From NCBI RefSeq assembly GCF_027474825.1, contig NZ_CP107030.1, positions 4,406,001 to 4,470,000 on the forward strand: 64,000 bases of DNA, read 5' to 3'. The DNA is from Maribacter halichondriae (lineage in GTDB: Bacteria > Bacteroidota > Bacteroidia > Flavobacteriales > Flavobacteriaceae). Below the pieces are notes generated by a model. That model searched no databases and was not told the origin of the DNA. It worked only from the letters and a program-made list of their open reading frames with translations. Position numbers and translations under genes: made by a program. The first letter of the stretch is position 1; every line of letters begins with the position of its first letter. This document shows, in pieces, positions 34,594 to 42,814 of the stretch.

Positions 34594-35556
34594 TCAAATC
34601 GTGAACCCGATTTTAATTCCGCCCCATTTAGAAGCGCTTCCAGTTTTAAATTCTTTAGTCAGTAAGGACCGCGCATATTCGAAATATAGGGTTTTCGATT
34701 TTAATATGATTCCGTAATTAAACTGTCCTTTGAATGGCGTAATATCCTGTGATGCGATTATATATGGACTTTGTTTATTGAATACCCCTCCTTGAAGTGT
34801 TGCGTCGTAACCGATAAAGTTTACTAGGGTTTGGGCATAGCCAAATAACTTAAAAACATTGCTATTTCCACTTGATGAAAATGGTGAATTAATGATTCCG
34901 AAGGTGGTGTTAATTCCCAGTGATACATTGATGAAAAGCGATCCTAATTTCGTACTGGCGTTTACTTGCAATGAAAATAAACCTTTATAGTTCACCAACT
35001 GTTTTTCATAGCCTATTTCATATTGGACCACAATGTCATTTTTGATTTGATTTCGCCAGCCTAAAGGTATTTTGTTTCCTGTTGCTTTATGAATGGCAAC
35101 TTGCATTTCCTTACCGAAAGCACCAGGCCCAATGAGTCCCAAACTAAAGGCTGATGTAAAACGAATTTTATTCGCCAAATTGGTAGTAATACTAAAGCTT
35201 TTGAGCATAAACGCCGCAGCAAAAGGACGGTCACCAAACTGAATATCGGGAGAATCAAAACTTGTAGGTGTATAACCAATATGTTCCACGGCCAAGCCAT
35301 ACCGCGTTTCAACATCCTTTGGAGTATAGAACAAATAGTTGAAAGGGTTGGTCTTAAAAAAGGGAGCAACTAATTCGAGGTTATAGCCTTGGGTATAGTT
35401 CTTATCCGTCGCTGTAAAGAAGTCGTTATCGTAATTGAATCGAAAGTAACTTTCGCTTTTGATATCCCGAAAGGATACTACGTTTTCTATTTTTTGACTT
35501 ATTAGAGTCTGTAGAAACATCGTAGCAAGGAAACACAGCACCATAGACCTTTTCAT
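34594..35556 (-). CDS. LpxR-type outer-membrane lipid A deacylase (DUF2219)
   Basis: About 320 residues from ATG 35556, giving the signal peptide MKRSMVLCFLATMFLQTLIS. The family markers YDNDFFTATDKNYTQGYNLE (Asn-Asp pair and Thr-x-Gly of LpxR), EHIGYTPTSFDSPDIQFGDR and GLIGPGAFGKEMQVAIHKAT are all visible. The rest is alternating beta-strands of a 12-strand barrel ending GGIKIGFTI. LpxR removes the 3'-acyloxyacyl chain of lipid A. Orientation is against the array and no boundary core adjoins its start. Confidence 0.85.
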   Translation of the reverse strand: MKRSMVLCFLATMFLQTLISQKIENVVSFRDIKSESYFRFNYDNDFFTATDKNYTQGYNLELVAPFFKTNPFNYLFYTPKDVETRYGLAVEHIGYTPTSFDSPDIQFGDRPFAAAFMLKSFSITTNLANKIRFTSAFSLGLIGPGAFGKEMQVAIHKATGNKIPLGWRNQIKNDIVVQYEIGYEKQLVNYKGLFSLQVNASTKLGSLFINVSLGINTTFGIINSPFSSSGNSNVFKLFGYAQTLVNFIGYDATLQGGVFNKQSPYIIASQDITPFKGQFNYGIILKSKTLYFEYARSLLTKEFKTGSASKWGGIKIGFTI

Positions 35557-35609
35557 ATCATACATACGAGAAAAAATCACATTGATTTGCATTTAAAAAC
35601 TAAACGCTG

Positions 35610-35730
35610 TCGTTACCGCCCCGGAAGAGCGAAGATCTTGCTTGTGCGGTCAAGAGACTGACTGTGGTAGGCAGGTAGGCAAAAGTTTTCAAAAAATGGA
35701 GTAACTTGTTAGTATAAACTAGGGTTGTTT
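35610..35730 (+). repeat. Cassette-boundary (attC-like) repeat, copy 12
   Basis: GTCGTTACCGCCCCGGAAGA, GCGAAGATCTTGCTTGTGCG, a duplicated GTAGGCAG tract, AAAAGTTTTCAAAAAATGGA, GTAACTTGTTAGTATAAACT, AGGGTTGTTTG. It is plus-oriented and is the last copy with a well-preserved distal half. Confidence 0.72.
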
Positions 35731-35756
35731 GTAATTTAATAATAGTGATAATTGAG

Positions 35757-36400
35757 ATGAGACTATCGACTACCGCCAAAAATATCTATGCAAAAATTAG
35801 GCAGGAAACTACCAAGCTTGGAGATCTTCGGAAAATTGCCAAGGATATAAAAAAAGATCATGATCTGGCTATGGAGTTATGGTCGACCAGTGACTATCTT
35901 TCACGTCATCTGGCAATTCTGATTATGGACAATAAACTTATTACCCAAGAGGTTATTGATCTGCTCGACAATGACATTCAGAATCATGAACCTGAAGAGC
36001 GAATTCAACTAATAGATTGGCTGATGGCCAATCAGCTTTCGAAGGACAAAAAGACAATCGCATTGATGGAATCTTGGGAAAATAGTTCGTCTACGTTACA
36101 AAGAAGGCTTTTTGGTACTATCAGGCACGATTGAGATGGCTGGGAAAAACCGACCAATCCAATACAGAATTCTTACTTGACGCTATTGAAAAAAATCTAT
36201 TAAAAGAGGCCCCGGAAGTACAATGGGCAATGAACTACACTGCTGGTCAAATAGGAAAATGGCAGGAAGAGTATCGAGCTAGGTGCATTGCCATCGGGGA
36301 AGAAACAGGTTTATATAAGGATGAAATAGTATCGAAAAATTGCACTCCAAGTTATCTACCAAAATTCATTTCGATTGAAGTCGCCAAACTGAAAAAGTAG
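35757..36400 (+). CDS. AlkD-like DNA alkylation repair HEAT-repeat protein (frameshifted)
   Basis: Joined protein of about 214 residues of helical HEAT-like repeats: KNIYAKIRQETTKLGDLRKI, KKDHDLAMELWSTSDYLSRH, IQLIDWLMANQLSKDKKTIA, and, after the break, WYYQARLRWLGKTDQSNTEF and EVQWAMNYTAGQIGKWQEEY. The break is in TTTTT 36109-36113 (one T short), shown by the family-typical ARLRWLGK appearing in the next frame. AlkD-type enzymes excise alkylated bases; catalytic residues cannot be verified here. Single-gene unit at the right part of the array. Confidence 0.78.
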
Positions 36401-36605
36401 TCGTATCGAAATAAAAACTACCCTTAAGCTGAAGCATGTCTATGACGAGTGACCCACAGCAATACCCCGCTAGAGTGGGTTAACCTACAAAAAGCAACGA
36501 TTTTAAAAGATGTTTATTTCGTTAAAATTCCTATGGATGCGATTGTAGTGCCTAGCTAATCTCCGTTGGAAAGCTCCCGATAGCTATCGGATTGAATTAT
36601 GCAGG
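36401..36605. other. Intergenic region with CCCGATAGCTATCGG palindrome
   Basis: Contains CCCCGCTAGAGTGGGTTAAC (36467-36486), a short possible boundary remnant, and the palindrome CCCGATAGCTATCGG at 36576-36590, which recurs at 23429 and 24435. No ORF. Confidence 0.5.
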
Positions 36606-36752
36606 CTAATAAGGATGCTGTTTTCGCGCCTTTTTATTTCTACTACTTCTGAAATTCCTGCTTTTTCTGGTCAAGTAAGTGACTAAAACAATACCTGCGG
36701 CAACAAGACCAATGGTAATAACGATATCATAAATCTCATTTGGTAAGTCCAT
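36606..36752 (-). CDS. Small single-pass membrane protein (48 residues)
   Basis: MDLPNEIYDIVITIGLVAAG, then IVLVTYLTRKSRNFRSSRNK and KARKQHPY. One N-terminal transmembrane helix is followed by a strongly basic tail, a layout usual for small membrane-peripheral proteins. The frame is uninterrupted, begins with ATG and ends with TAG. Function unknown; similar short basic-tailed proteins are often missed by annotation. Confidence 0.5.
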   Translation of the reverse strand: MDLPNEIYDIVITIGLVAAGIVLVTYLTRKSRNFRSSRNKKARKQHPY

Positions 36753-36993
36753 TTACCTAAGATACGAAAAAAATTAGTCTATTGTGTATCCTTACTCTGG
36801 TGCTCAATCGCTCCCGCCAGTTCACAACTGGTAGCCTTCAAAACCTGCAATGCTAAACAGGCCGACTTTATGACCACCAGTACGTAAAAAGAAAAAGCTT
36901 AGCAACTAGAATTTCCATTTTCTGCCAACCAACACATTCCCCATTTTTTTCTACCTTTAAGAGTTCAGAAATAATTCAACTAAATTTTTGAAA

Positions 36994-38459
36994 ATGAAAA
37001 AAAACAGAATAAAGGACTCTTCCAGCTCGAGAAGGTCATTTCTTAAAAAAGGTGCCATCGCTTCTTCCATATTTATTGTACCGCGTCATGTGCTGGGTGG
37101 GGTCGGCTATTTGGCTCCTAGTGATCGATTGAACTTGGCGGCCATCGGATCAGGTGGTAAAGGTGCCAGTGATATCTTGAACGCTTCGGTAAAAGGGCGA
37201 GAAAAAGTGGTCGCACTCTGCGATGTCGATTTCTCCGGTTCAGCGAAACGCTCGGTGGAAAATTTTCCGAAAGCCAAATTATACGCCGATTTCAGGGAGA
37301 TGCTCGATAAAGAAAAAGGTATCGATGCGGTTACGATTTCAACGCCGGATCATGTACACGGCCCTGCCGCTAAATATGCCATGGAACGTGGCAAGCACGT
37401 ATATGTTCAAAAACCTATGACCCATAATATTCGTGAGGCACGTATGTTGACCCAAATGGCGCGGGACCAAAAAATCGTGAGCCAAATGGGCAACCAAGGG
37501 GATCGAATCCGCTTTTGAAAATGGTTCAAAAATGGATCGACGATGATAAAATCGGCTCCATAAGCAAGGTCCAGGTTTGGACGAACCGCCCCGTATGGCC
37601 TCAAGGAGGTTCTATGCCCGCACCGGACCCTTCCCAAAAACCGGAAGCTCTCGATTGGAACCTTTGGCTAGGCCCAGCCGCCGAAAAACCCTATACCCCG
37701 AACCTACACCCTTTTAGTTGGAGAGGCTGGTGGGATTATGGTACAGGTGCCCTCGGAGACGTAGGCTGCCACTTGATCGATATTCCCTTTAGAACCTTGG
37801 GGCTTAAATATCCAACGGATGCGGAATGTAGTGTCGGTGCAGTGTATTCAGGAATGTGGACCGCCGACTATCACCCGGAAGGATGTCCCGCTTCTTCATT
37901 TATCACGCTTCATTTTGACGCCACGGAAAAAAGTAAATCTCCGATTGAAATGACTTGGAGTGATGGGGGCATACGTCCCGCACACCCTGATATTATTCCT
38001 GCAGATAACGATATAGGTGGGAAGAACAGTGCGAACGGAGTATTGATTATTGGGGAAAAAGGCATCATTTCGACCAATATCAATGACAGTTCTCCCTTAA
38101 TGCCAAAATTATATTTGAACGATGGCACCACGGAATTCGGACCAGAAGTTGAGCCGAATGATGAACCTGAATATGGTCATCAACGCCTTTGGGTCGATGC
38201 CTGCAAAGCCGGTTTCGACAGCCCAGAACATCAGGGATTGACATCTTCCTTCGATTATGCGGGGCCTATGACCGAAACAGTGTTAATGGGCAATTTGGCC
38301 ATTCGTAGCTATATGCTGCAAAAAGAAAACAGCGAAGGTCAAATGGAATTCTTTGCGCGCAAAAAGTTATTGTGGGATGGTGAAAATATGCGAATCACAA
38401 ATCTTGAGGAGGCCAACCAATTCGTGGGCCGTACCTATCGTGAAGGTTTCGCAGTCTAA
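36994..38459 (+). CDS. Gfo/Idh/MocA family oxidoreductase, Tat-exported (frameshifted)
   Basis: Joined protein of about 489 residues. The N-terminus SSSRRSFLKKGAIASSIFIV is a twin-arginine signal, followed by the NAD(P) Rossmann fold LNLAAIGSGGKGASDIL and the TPDHVHGPAAKYAMERGKHV, YVQKPMTHNIREA segment with the conserved Glu/Lys-Pro region. The C-terminal GFO domain shows FSWRGWWDYGTGALGDVGCH. One G is missing in GGGG 37498-37501, restoring GNQGGSNPLLKMVQKWIDDD. Probably a periplasmic sugar or polyol oxidoreductase; start ATG 36994. Confidence 0.88.
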
Positions 38460-38554
38460 TTAGGAGTGCTATAAACAAATACCCCATCGTCATAGAGATT
38501 TATACGGTGGGGTTACTTATTTCCGCAAAGCATCAATAACTTCAAATAAGAAAC

Positions 38555-39010
38555 CTATTGACACCCCTCTTTTCGATGGGTATCCACCAGATAAACCATC
38601 TTCCAACCGCTGCCGTCGTTCATCAATTGAAACGAATTGACTCCGCAATGGCTCATCTTTCCATCGATCCAAAATTCATACTCCGTCCACGCGTTGGCCA
38701 TTGGACCATCGATTTGGATACTATATGATTTTATCTTTTCCTGAAAATTGCGGTCCTTGGGTATGCCGACAATATTTCTTAAAAATTGATGATAATCGTC
38801 GGTTCGTAAAACGGTATTTCCATCCTTATCGGGGCCAATACGTTGCATGACCAAAGTGGGTGCCATTACCGTGAGCATTTTTAGGGAATCTTGGGCATGA
38901 AAGCCTTCGAAGAAATCCTCCACAGCTTTTTGTACGGCGGCTTTTTCGTCATTTTGAGCAGAAAGGCTTGTTGAACACAGAATTAACAGGAAGATTAAAA
39001 CCTTTTTCAT
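38555..39010 (-). CDS. NTF2-like (SnoaL/DUF4440-type) secreted protein
   Basis: 151 residues from ATG 39010; signal peptide MKKVLIFLLILCSTSLSAQ. The mature NTF2-like fold shows KAAVQKAVEDFFEGFHAQDS, LKMLTVMAPTLVMQRIGPDK, YHQFLRNIVGIPKDRNFQEK and ANAWTEYEFWIDGKMSHCGV. Typical Bacteroidota periplasmic protein of unknown function; it faces the Gfo/Idh gene (convergent) with about 95 bp between. Confidence 0.85.
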   Translation of the reverse strand: MKKVLIFLLILCSTSLSAQNDEKAAVQKAVEDFFEGFHAQDSLKMLTVMAPTLVMQRIGPDKDGNTVLRTDDYHQFLRNIVGIPKDRNFQEKIKSYSIQIDGPMANAWTEYEFWIDGKMSHCGVNSFQLMNDGSGWKMVYLVDTHRKEGCQ

Positions 39011-39133
39011 ACCATTAGTATCTTGATTAGGCCCTACAAAATACAATAATCATTTTACATGGATGCGAGAATAATCCTTTCTCCCCTCAAGGGAGAATAT
39101 AAGGACAAAAACCGAAAGTGAAATCCCTTCACA

Positions 39134-39155
39134 CTGAGCCCGTCAAAGTGTAGTC
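39134..39155. repeat. Dispersed CACTGAGCC repeat, copy 1
   Basis: CACTGAGCCCGTCAAAGTGT is a variant of the palindromic CACTGAGCCTGTCGAAGTG element seen across Bacteroidota intergenic DNA; a second copy lies at 41898-41918. Upstream, CTCCCCTCAAGGGAG (39082-39096) is a short hairpin. Confidence 0.5.
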
Positions 39156-39237
39156 GAAACATTGTCGAAATGCCCTATAGGTGTAAAACTTAAAACAGAA
39201 CATTTTCCTTACATTTAACCCACCAAAAGAAAACCAA

Positions 39238-40056
39238 ATGTCAACGGCTAAAAAAGAGTACAAACGTGTAACGGTAAAGTCCTTGGTGGACATGAAAAAA
39301 AACGGAGAGAAAATCTCCATGCTTACAGCTTACGATTATTCCATGGCGAAAATCGTAGATGCCGCCAATGTCGATGTTATTTTGGTAGGAGATTCCGCGA
39401 GTAATGTGATGGCAGGCCACGAAACGACTTTACCCATTACCTTGGATCAGATGATCTATCATGCCACATCGGTCATTAGGGCCGTACAGCGCGCTTTAGT
39501 GGTAGTCGACATCCCCTTCGGAAGTTATCAAAGCGACCCCAAGGAGGCCCTACGATCCGCCATTCGCATTATGAAAGAAAGTGGTGCACACGCGGTAAAA
39601 TTGGAAGGCGGTATCGAAATCAAGGAATCGGTCAAGCGTATTTTAAATGCCGGGATTCCTGTAATGGGACATTTGGGACTCACGCCACAATCCATCTACA
39701 AATTCGGTACGTACAGCGTTCGCGCCAAAGAGGAAGATGAAGCTGAGAAATTGATGAGCGATGCCAAGCTGCTGGAAAAGCTGGGCTGTTTTGGTATCGT
39801 GTTGGAAAAAATTCCCGCCGAATTGACCAAAAATGTATCGGAAGCGATCAGCATTCCGACCATTGGTATCGGTGGTGGAAAGCATGCAGACGGACAGGTC
39901 TTGGTCATCCACGATCTATTAGGTATGACCCACGAGTTCAATCCACGTTTTTTGAGGCGTTATATGAATTTATACGAAGAAATGGGCGATGCCATTTCTA
40001 ATTATGTAAAGGATGTAAAAAACAGGGATTTTCCTAGTGACGAAGAGCAATATTAG
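39238..40056 (+). CDS. panB: 3-methyl-2-oxobutanoate hydroxymethyltransferase
   Basis: 272-residue cytoplasmic TIM-barrel enzyme of pantothenate synthesis, adding a hydroxymethyl group from methylene-THF to alpha-ketoisovalerate. Conserved segments: [40 protein letters not shown] (Mg-binding Asp), [46 protein letters not shown] and [20 protein letters not shown]. Length and order match PanB. Single gene; panC is not adjacent. Confidence 0.97.
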   Translation: MSTAKKEYKRVTVKSLVDMKKNGEKISMLTAYDYSMAKIVDAANVDVILVGDSASNVMAGHETTLPITLDQMIYHATSVIRAVQRALVVVDIPFGSYQSDPKEALRSAIRIMKESGAHAVKLEGGIEIKESVKRILNAGIPVMGHLGLTPQSIYKFGTYSVRAKEEDEAEKLMSDAKLLEKLGCFGIVLEKIPAELTKNVSEAISIPTIGIGGGKHADGQVLVIHDLLGMTHEFNPRFLRRYMNLYEEMGDAISNYVKDVKNRDFPSDEEQY

Positions 40057-40107
40057 TCGGAAGTCAAAAAATTAAACCTTGGATAGTTCAAACCTTTTTT
40101 ATAAAAA

Positions 40108-40590
40108 GTGGTAAAAAAGATACTCATATTAATCTTGGTAGTATTGAACATTGGTTGCGATCAAATTTCAAAGGATATCGTTCGTAAAAACGTTTCCCCA
40201 AATGACTATATTCAAGTAGTCAATGATAATTTCATTTTGACCAATGTAGAGAATACCGGTGCCATGTTGGGCTTTGGACAAGACCTCTCCCCCATTTTAA
40301 AAATTATATTTTTACAAGCGATTCCAGTGCTGGTGCTCCTTATATTGCTGTTCCGAATTTTACAAAAAACAGATCTCAACAGAAAGTTGATCATTGCTTT
40401 TGCTTTCGTTATCGGTGGTGGTATTGGTAACCTGATCGATCGCATCGCATACGGTTCGGTTACGGATTTCTTTCAGATAAAGTTTGGGTTATTAAAAACC
40501 GGAATTTTCAATATGGCGGATGTTTCGGTTACTACTGGAGTATTGTTGATTCTATTTCTTTCTTTTCGGGATAAAAAATTGACATTATAG
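40108..40590 (+). CDS. lspA: Lipoprotein signal peptidase
   Basis: 160-residue integral membrane aspartyl protease with four helices; it removes the signal from prolipoproteins at the inner membrane. The signature motifs are visible: LTNVENTGAMLGFG, IGGGIGNLIDRIAYGSVTDF (first catalytic Asp) and FNMADVSVTTG (second catalytic Asp). GTG 40108 is the likely start because no ATG lies in frame just upstream. The following rluA-type gene overlaps or closely follows its stop, so the two may be co-transcribed. Confidence 0.93.
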   Translation: MVKKILILILVVLNIGCDQISKDIVRKNVSPNDYIQVVNDNFILTNVENTGAMLGFGQDLSPILKIIFLQAIPVLVLLILLFRILQKTDLNRKLIIAFAFVIGGGIGNLIDRIAYGSVTDFFQIKFGLLKTGIFNMADVSVTTGVLLILFLSFRDKKLTL

Positions 40591-40601
40591 TGGGTTCAAA
40601 G

Positions 40602-41286
40602 ATGCTCTCGACCCCTAAAAACCTTCTTGTACTATACGAGGACAATCATCTTATCGTAATCAATAAGCGCCCTGGAGATATTGTGCAAGGGGACAAAACC
40701 GGCGACATGCCCCTCAGCGAAGTTGTCAAAGCTTATATTAAAGAAAAAGACAAAAAGCCCGGTAACGTTTATTTAGGGGTCGCTCACCGACTGGATCGTC
40801 CCACTTCCGGCATCGTGGTTTTTGCCAAGACCTCAAAGGTCCTTCCGCGTTTGAACAAGCTTTTGCTGAAAAAGCGGCAAAAAAGACCTATTGGGCGGTC
40901 GTCAAGAACATGCCAGAAAAACCATCAGATACTTTGGTGCATTGGCTCAAACGCAATACCAAACAAAATAAATCGTACGCCCACAAAAAGGAAGTACCCG
41001 ATAGTAAAAAAGCTATTCTGGACTATCGATTGATCAAAAAATTGGATCGGTACGTACTCTTAGAAATAGACTTAAAAACTGGAAGACACCATCAAATTCG
41101 CGCACAGTTGGCCGCCATCGATTGCTCGATCAAAGGAGATCTTAAATACGGCTTCGATCGTAGCAATCCCAATGGCAGCATACATCTTCATGCAAGTAGG
41201 CTTTCGTTTCTTCATCCCGTGAAAAAAGAAATGGTGGAATTTGTTGCGCCTCCTCCCGAGATCCAGTTTGGAACGCTTGTTGCTAA
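40602..41286 (+). CDS. RluA-family rRNA/tRNA pseudouridine synthase (two frameshifts)
   Basis: Joined protein of about 229 residues. The catalytic Asp is in YLGVAHRLDRPTSGIVVFAK, and RHHQIRAQLAA is the motif III. Breaks: TTTT 40861-40864 one T short (restores RLNKLFAEKAAKKTYWAVVK) and CCC near 41257-41261 one base short (restores VAPPP, then DPVWNACC and stop at 41284). The second break explains an apparent in-frame fusion to the next lipoprotein gene, which is artefactual. Single-domain, no S4 domain. Confidence 0.85.
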
Positions 41287-41323
41287 AATCAGTATATTTA
41301 GAAACACCATAAACACTAGAACC

Positions 41324-41869
41324 ATGATCAAAAGAACACTGTTTTTAATTGGATTGATACTCTTCGCTTCCTGCGGCAGTTACAACTCTATTGACAGCTT
41401 TTACGAAGCGCACAAGAACGATGACCAAGTTACTGCGGTTCGAGTGCCCCAGTTTATGCTATCACTATTAAGTAACGTTTCGCCTGAAATGCAATCGTTG
41501 ATAGGCAATACCCGAGACCTGAGATATATGCAGTTCCCCAGTGCCACTCCGGCAAGAACCGAATTTTTGAATAAGCAAATGAACGGTATTACTGGCAACT
41601 CATTTATCGAGGTGTACCGAAAGAACGATGACCTAAAACGGAATATCGTTTCAATACGCGAAAAACGGAATGCCGTGAAAGAAATACTGATTTACAACAA
41701 CAATGCGGCCCGTGGCTCTTTTCTCTATTTCAACGGAAATTTTGATCCCGTAAAAGTTCGAGAAATGGCAAAAAGCGAAGAGTTTCAAAAACTAGGCGAC
41801 GGACTCATCAACCAATACAACATGGGAACACCGGGAATTCAAAAGGAAGACGGTGAAAAAGAGAACTAG
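41324..41869 (+). CDS. DUF4252 family lipoprotein
   Basis: 181 residues from ATG 41324. The lipoprotein signal MIKRTLFLIGLILFASCG has Cys at residue 17. The mature part is typical DUF4252: SYNSIDSFYEAHKNDDQVTA, RVPQFMLSLLSNV, then IVSIREKRNAVKEILIYNNN. DUF4252 proteins are widespread in Bacteroidota, often near sigma-70-factor genes; no function is established. Start placement is firm because the lipobox is complete from here. Confidence 0.88.
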   Translation: MIKRTLFLIGLILFASCGSYNSIDSFYEAHKNDDQVTAVRVPQFMLSLLSNVSPEMQSLIGNTRDLRYMQFPSATPARTEFLNKQMNGITGNSFIEVYRKNDDLKRNIVSIREKRNAVKEILIYNNNAARGSFLYFNGNFDPVKVREMAKSEEFQKLGDGLINQYNMGTPGIQKEDGEKEN

Positions 41870-41897
41870 TCTCTCCGATAATCTTTATTTATCCGTA

Positions 41898-41918
41898 GCG
41901 CTGAGCCTGTCGAAGTGA
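41898..41918. repeat. Dispersed CACTGAGCC-type repeat, copy 2
   Basis: CGCTGAGCCTGTCGAAGTG closely matches the common Bacteroidota element; related to the copy at 39134. It sits between the convergent DUF4252 and EamA genes. Confidence 0.5.
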
Positions 41919-41948
41919 TTTGACATAGTGACTTTAAGATAATTCCTT

Positions 41949-42812
41949 TTATTCTTTACCGGAACGCATACTTTCGATAAGTACGGAAGTCAATATCAAA
42001 ATACCTCCAAAAACTGTAGGCCAAGAAGGTATTTCTGCCAAGAATAAAGCTCCGATGACGATTCCATAGACGGGCTGAACACTGCTTATGATACTGGCCG
42101 TTGTAATGGAGAAATGTCTGAAACTTTTCAAAAACAGCGTATGGCCAATAGCCGTGGTCAATAATGCCAAAGCCAATAATCCTTTCCATTGTGATAGTAC
42201 CATCTCAAAATCGGACCAAAAAAGAGCGGGCAGCAAAAGTATTCCGATAATGCCGACTTGATAGGTCATTAAAACCGAGCCGTTGTAATTACTTACTTTG
42301 GTCTTTAAGAGAATATTTCGCAAGGCATAGAAAACAGCAGAAAGTATGCCCATCAAAACGGCAAGGGTATAGGAATTCTCAATATCAAAATCTGGGACCA
42401 GAAAATAGATTCCTAACAATACCAGAAGCCCTAAAAGCAAATGAACTCTTTGCAATCTTGTCTTTAAGATAAGGGGCTCTAAAAATGATGTAATGATCGG
42501 ATAGGTAAACAAGGACAGCATCCCGACGGCCACATTGGATAAACGCAGGGAATAAAAGTAAAAAATCCAGTGGAGGCCCATAAGCAATCCCGTCAAAAAA
42601 ATATGGAGACGATCCTTGTTTGCGATATGAAAGGAGAAACCCTTCCAACGACAATAAGTCCAAAGCAAGATAAATGCCAAAAGGGCACGAGCACCAATGG
42701 TAATCGGTACGGGTAAATCGACATATCGACCCAATGCACCCGAAGTACTTATAAAAATCATTGCCAGATTGATTTCCAGCAAATGTGTCAAGTGGTTATT
42801 TTCCCTTCTCAA
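41949..42812 (-). CDS. EamA/DMT family transporter
   Basis: 287 residues, ten predicted helices in two EamA repeats: LLEINLAMIFISTSGALGRY and FSITTASIISSVQPVYGIVI are the characteristic starts, with the intermediate WIFYFYSLRLSNVAVGMLSL and ILTSVLIESMRSG end. DMT transporters export or import metabolites; the substrate cannot be told. It is 2 bp after the next upstream gene's stop on the same strand (42815), so the two may be one transcript. Confidence 0.88.
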   Translation of the reverse strand: MRRENNHLTHLLEINLAMIFISTSGALGRYVDLPVPITIGARALLAFILLWTYCRWKGFSFHIANKDRLHIFLTGLLMGLHWIFYFYSLRLSNVAVGMLSLFTYPIITSFLEPLILKTRLQRVHLLLGLLVLLGIYFLVPDFDIENSYTLAVLMGILSAVFYALRNILLKTKVSNYNGSVLMTYQVGIIGILLLPALFWSDFEMVLSQWKGLLALALLTTAIGHTLFLKSFRHFSITTASIISSVQPVYGIVIGALFLAEIPSWPTVFGGILILTSVLIESMRSGKE

Positions 42813-42814
42813 TG

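Noticed and set aside
20004..35730. CRISPR array interpretation of the recurring repeats
   Set aside because: Repeats are 100-170 bp, imperfect and separated by whole genes rather than by 30-40 bp spacers; no cas genes are present.
40910..41869. Apparent fusion of an RluA pseudouridine synthase with a DUF4252 lipoprotein
   Set aside because: A one-base gap near 41257-41261 hides the synthase stop; the restored frame ends at 41284 in a family-typical C-terminus, and the lipoprotein has its own ATG and signal peptide at 41324.
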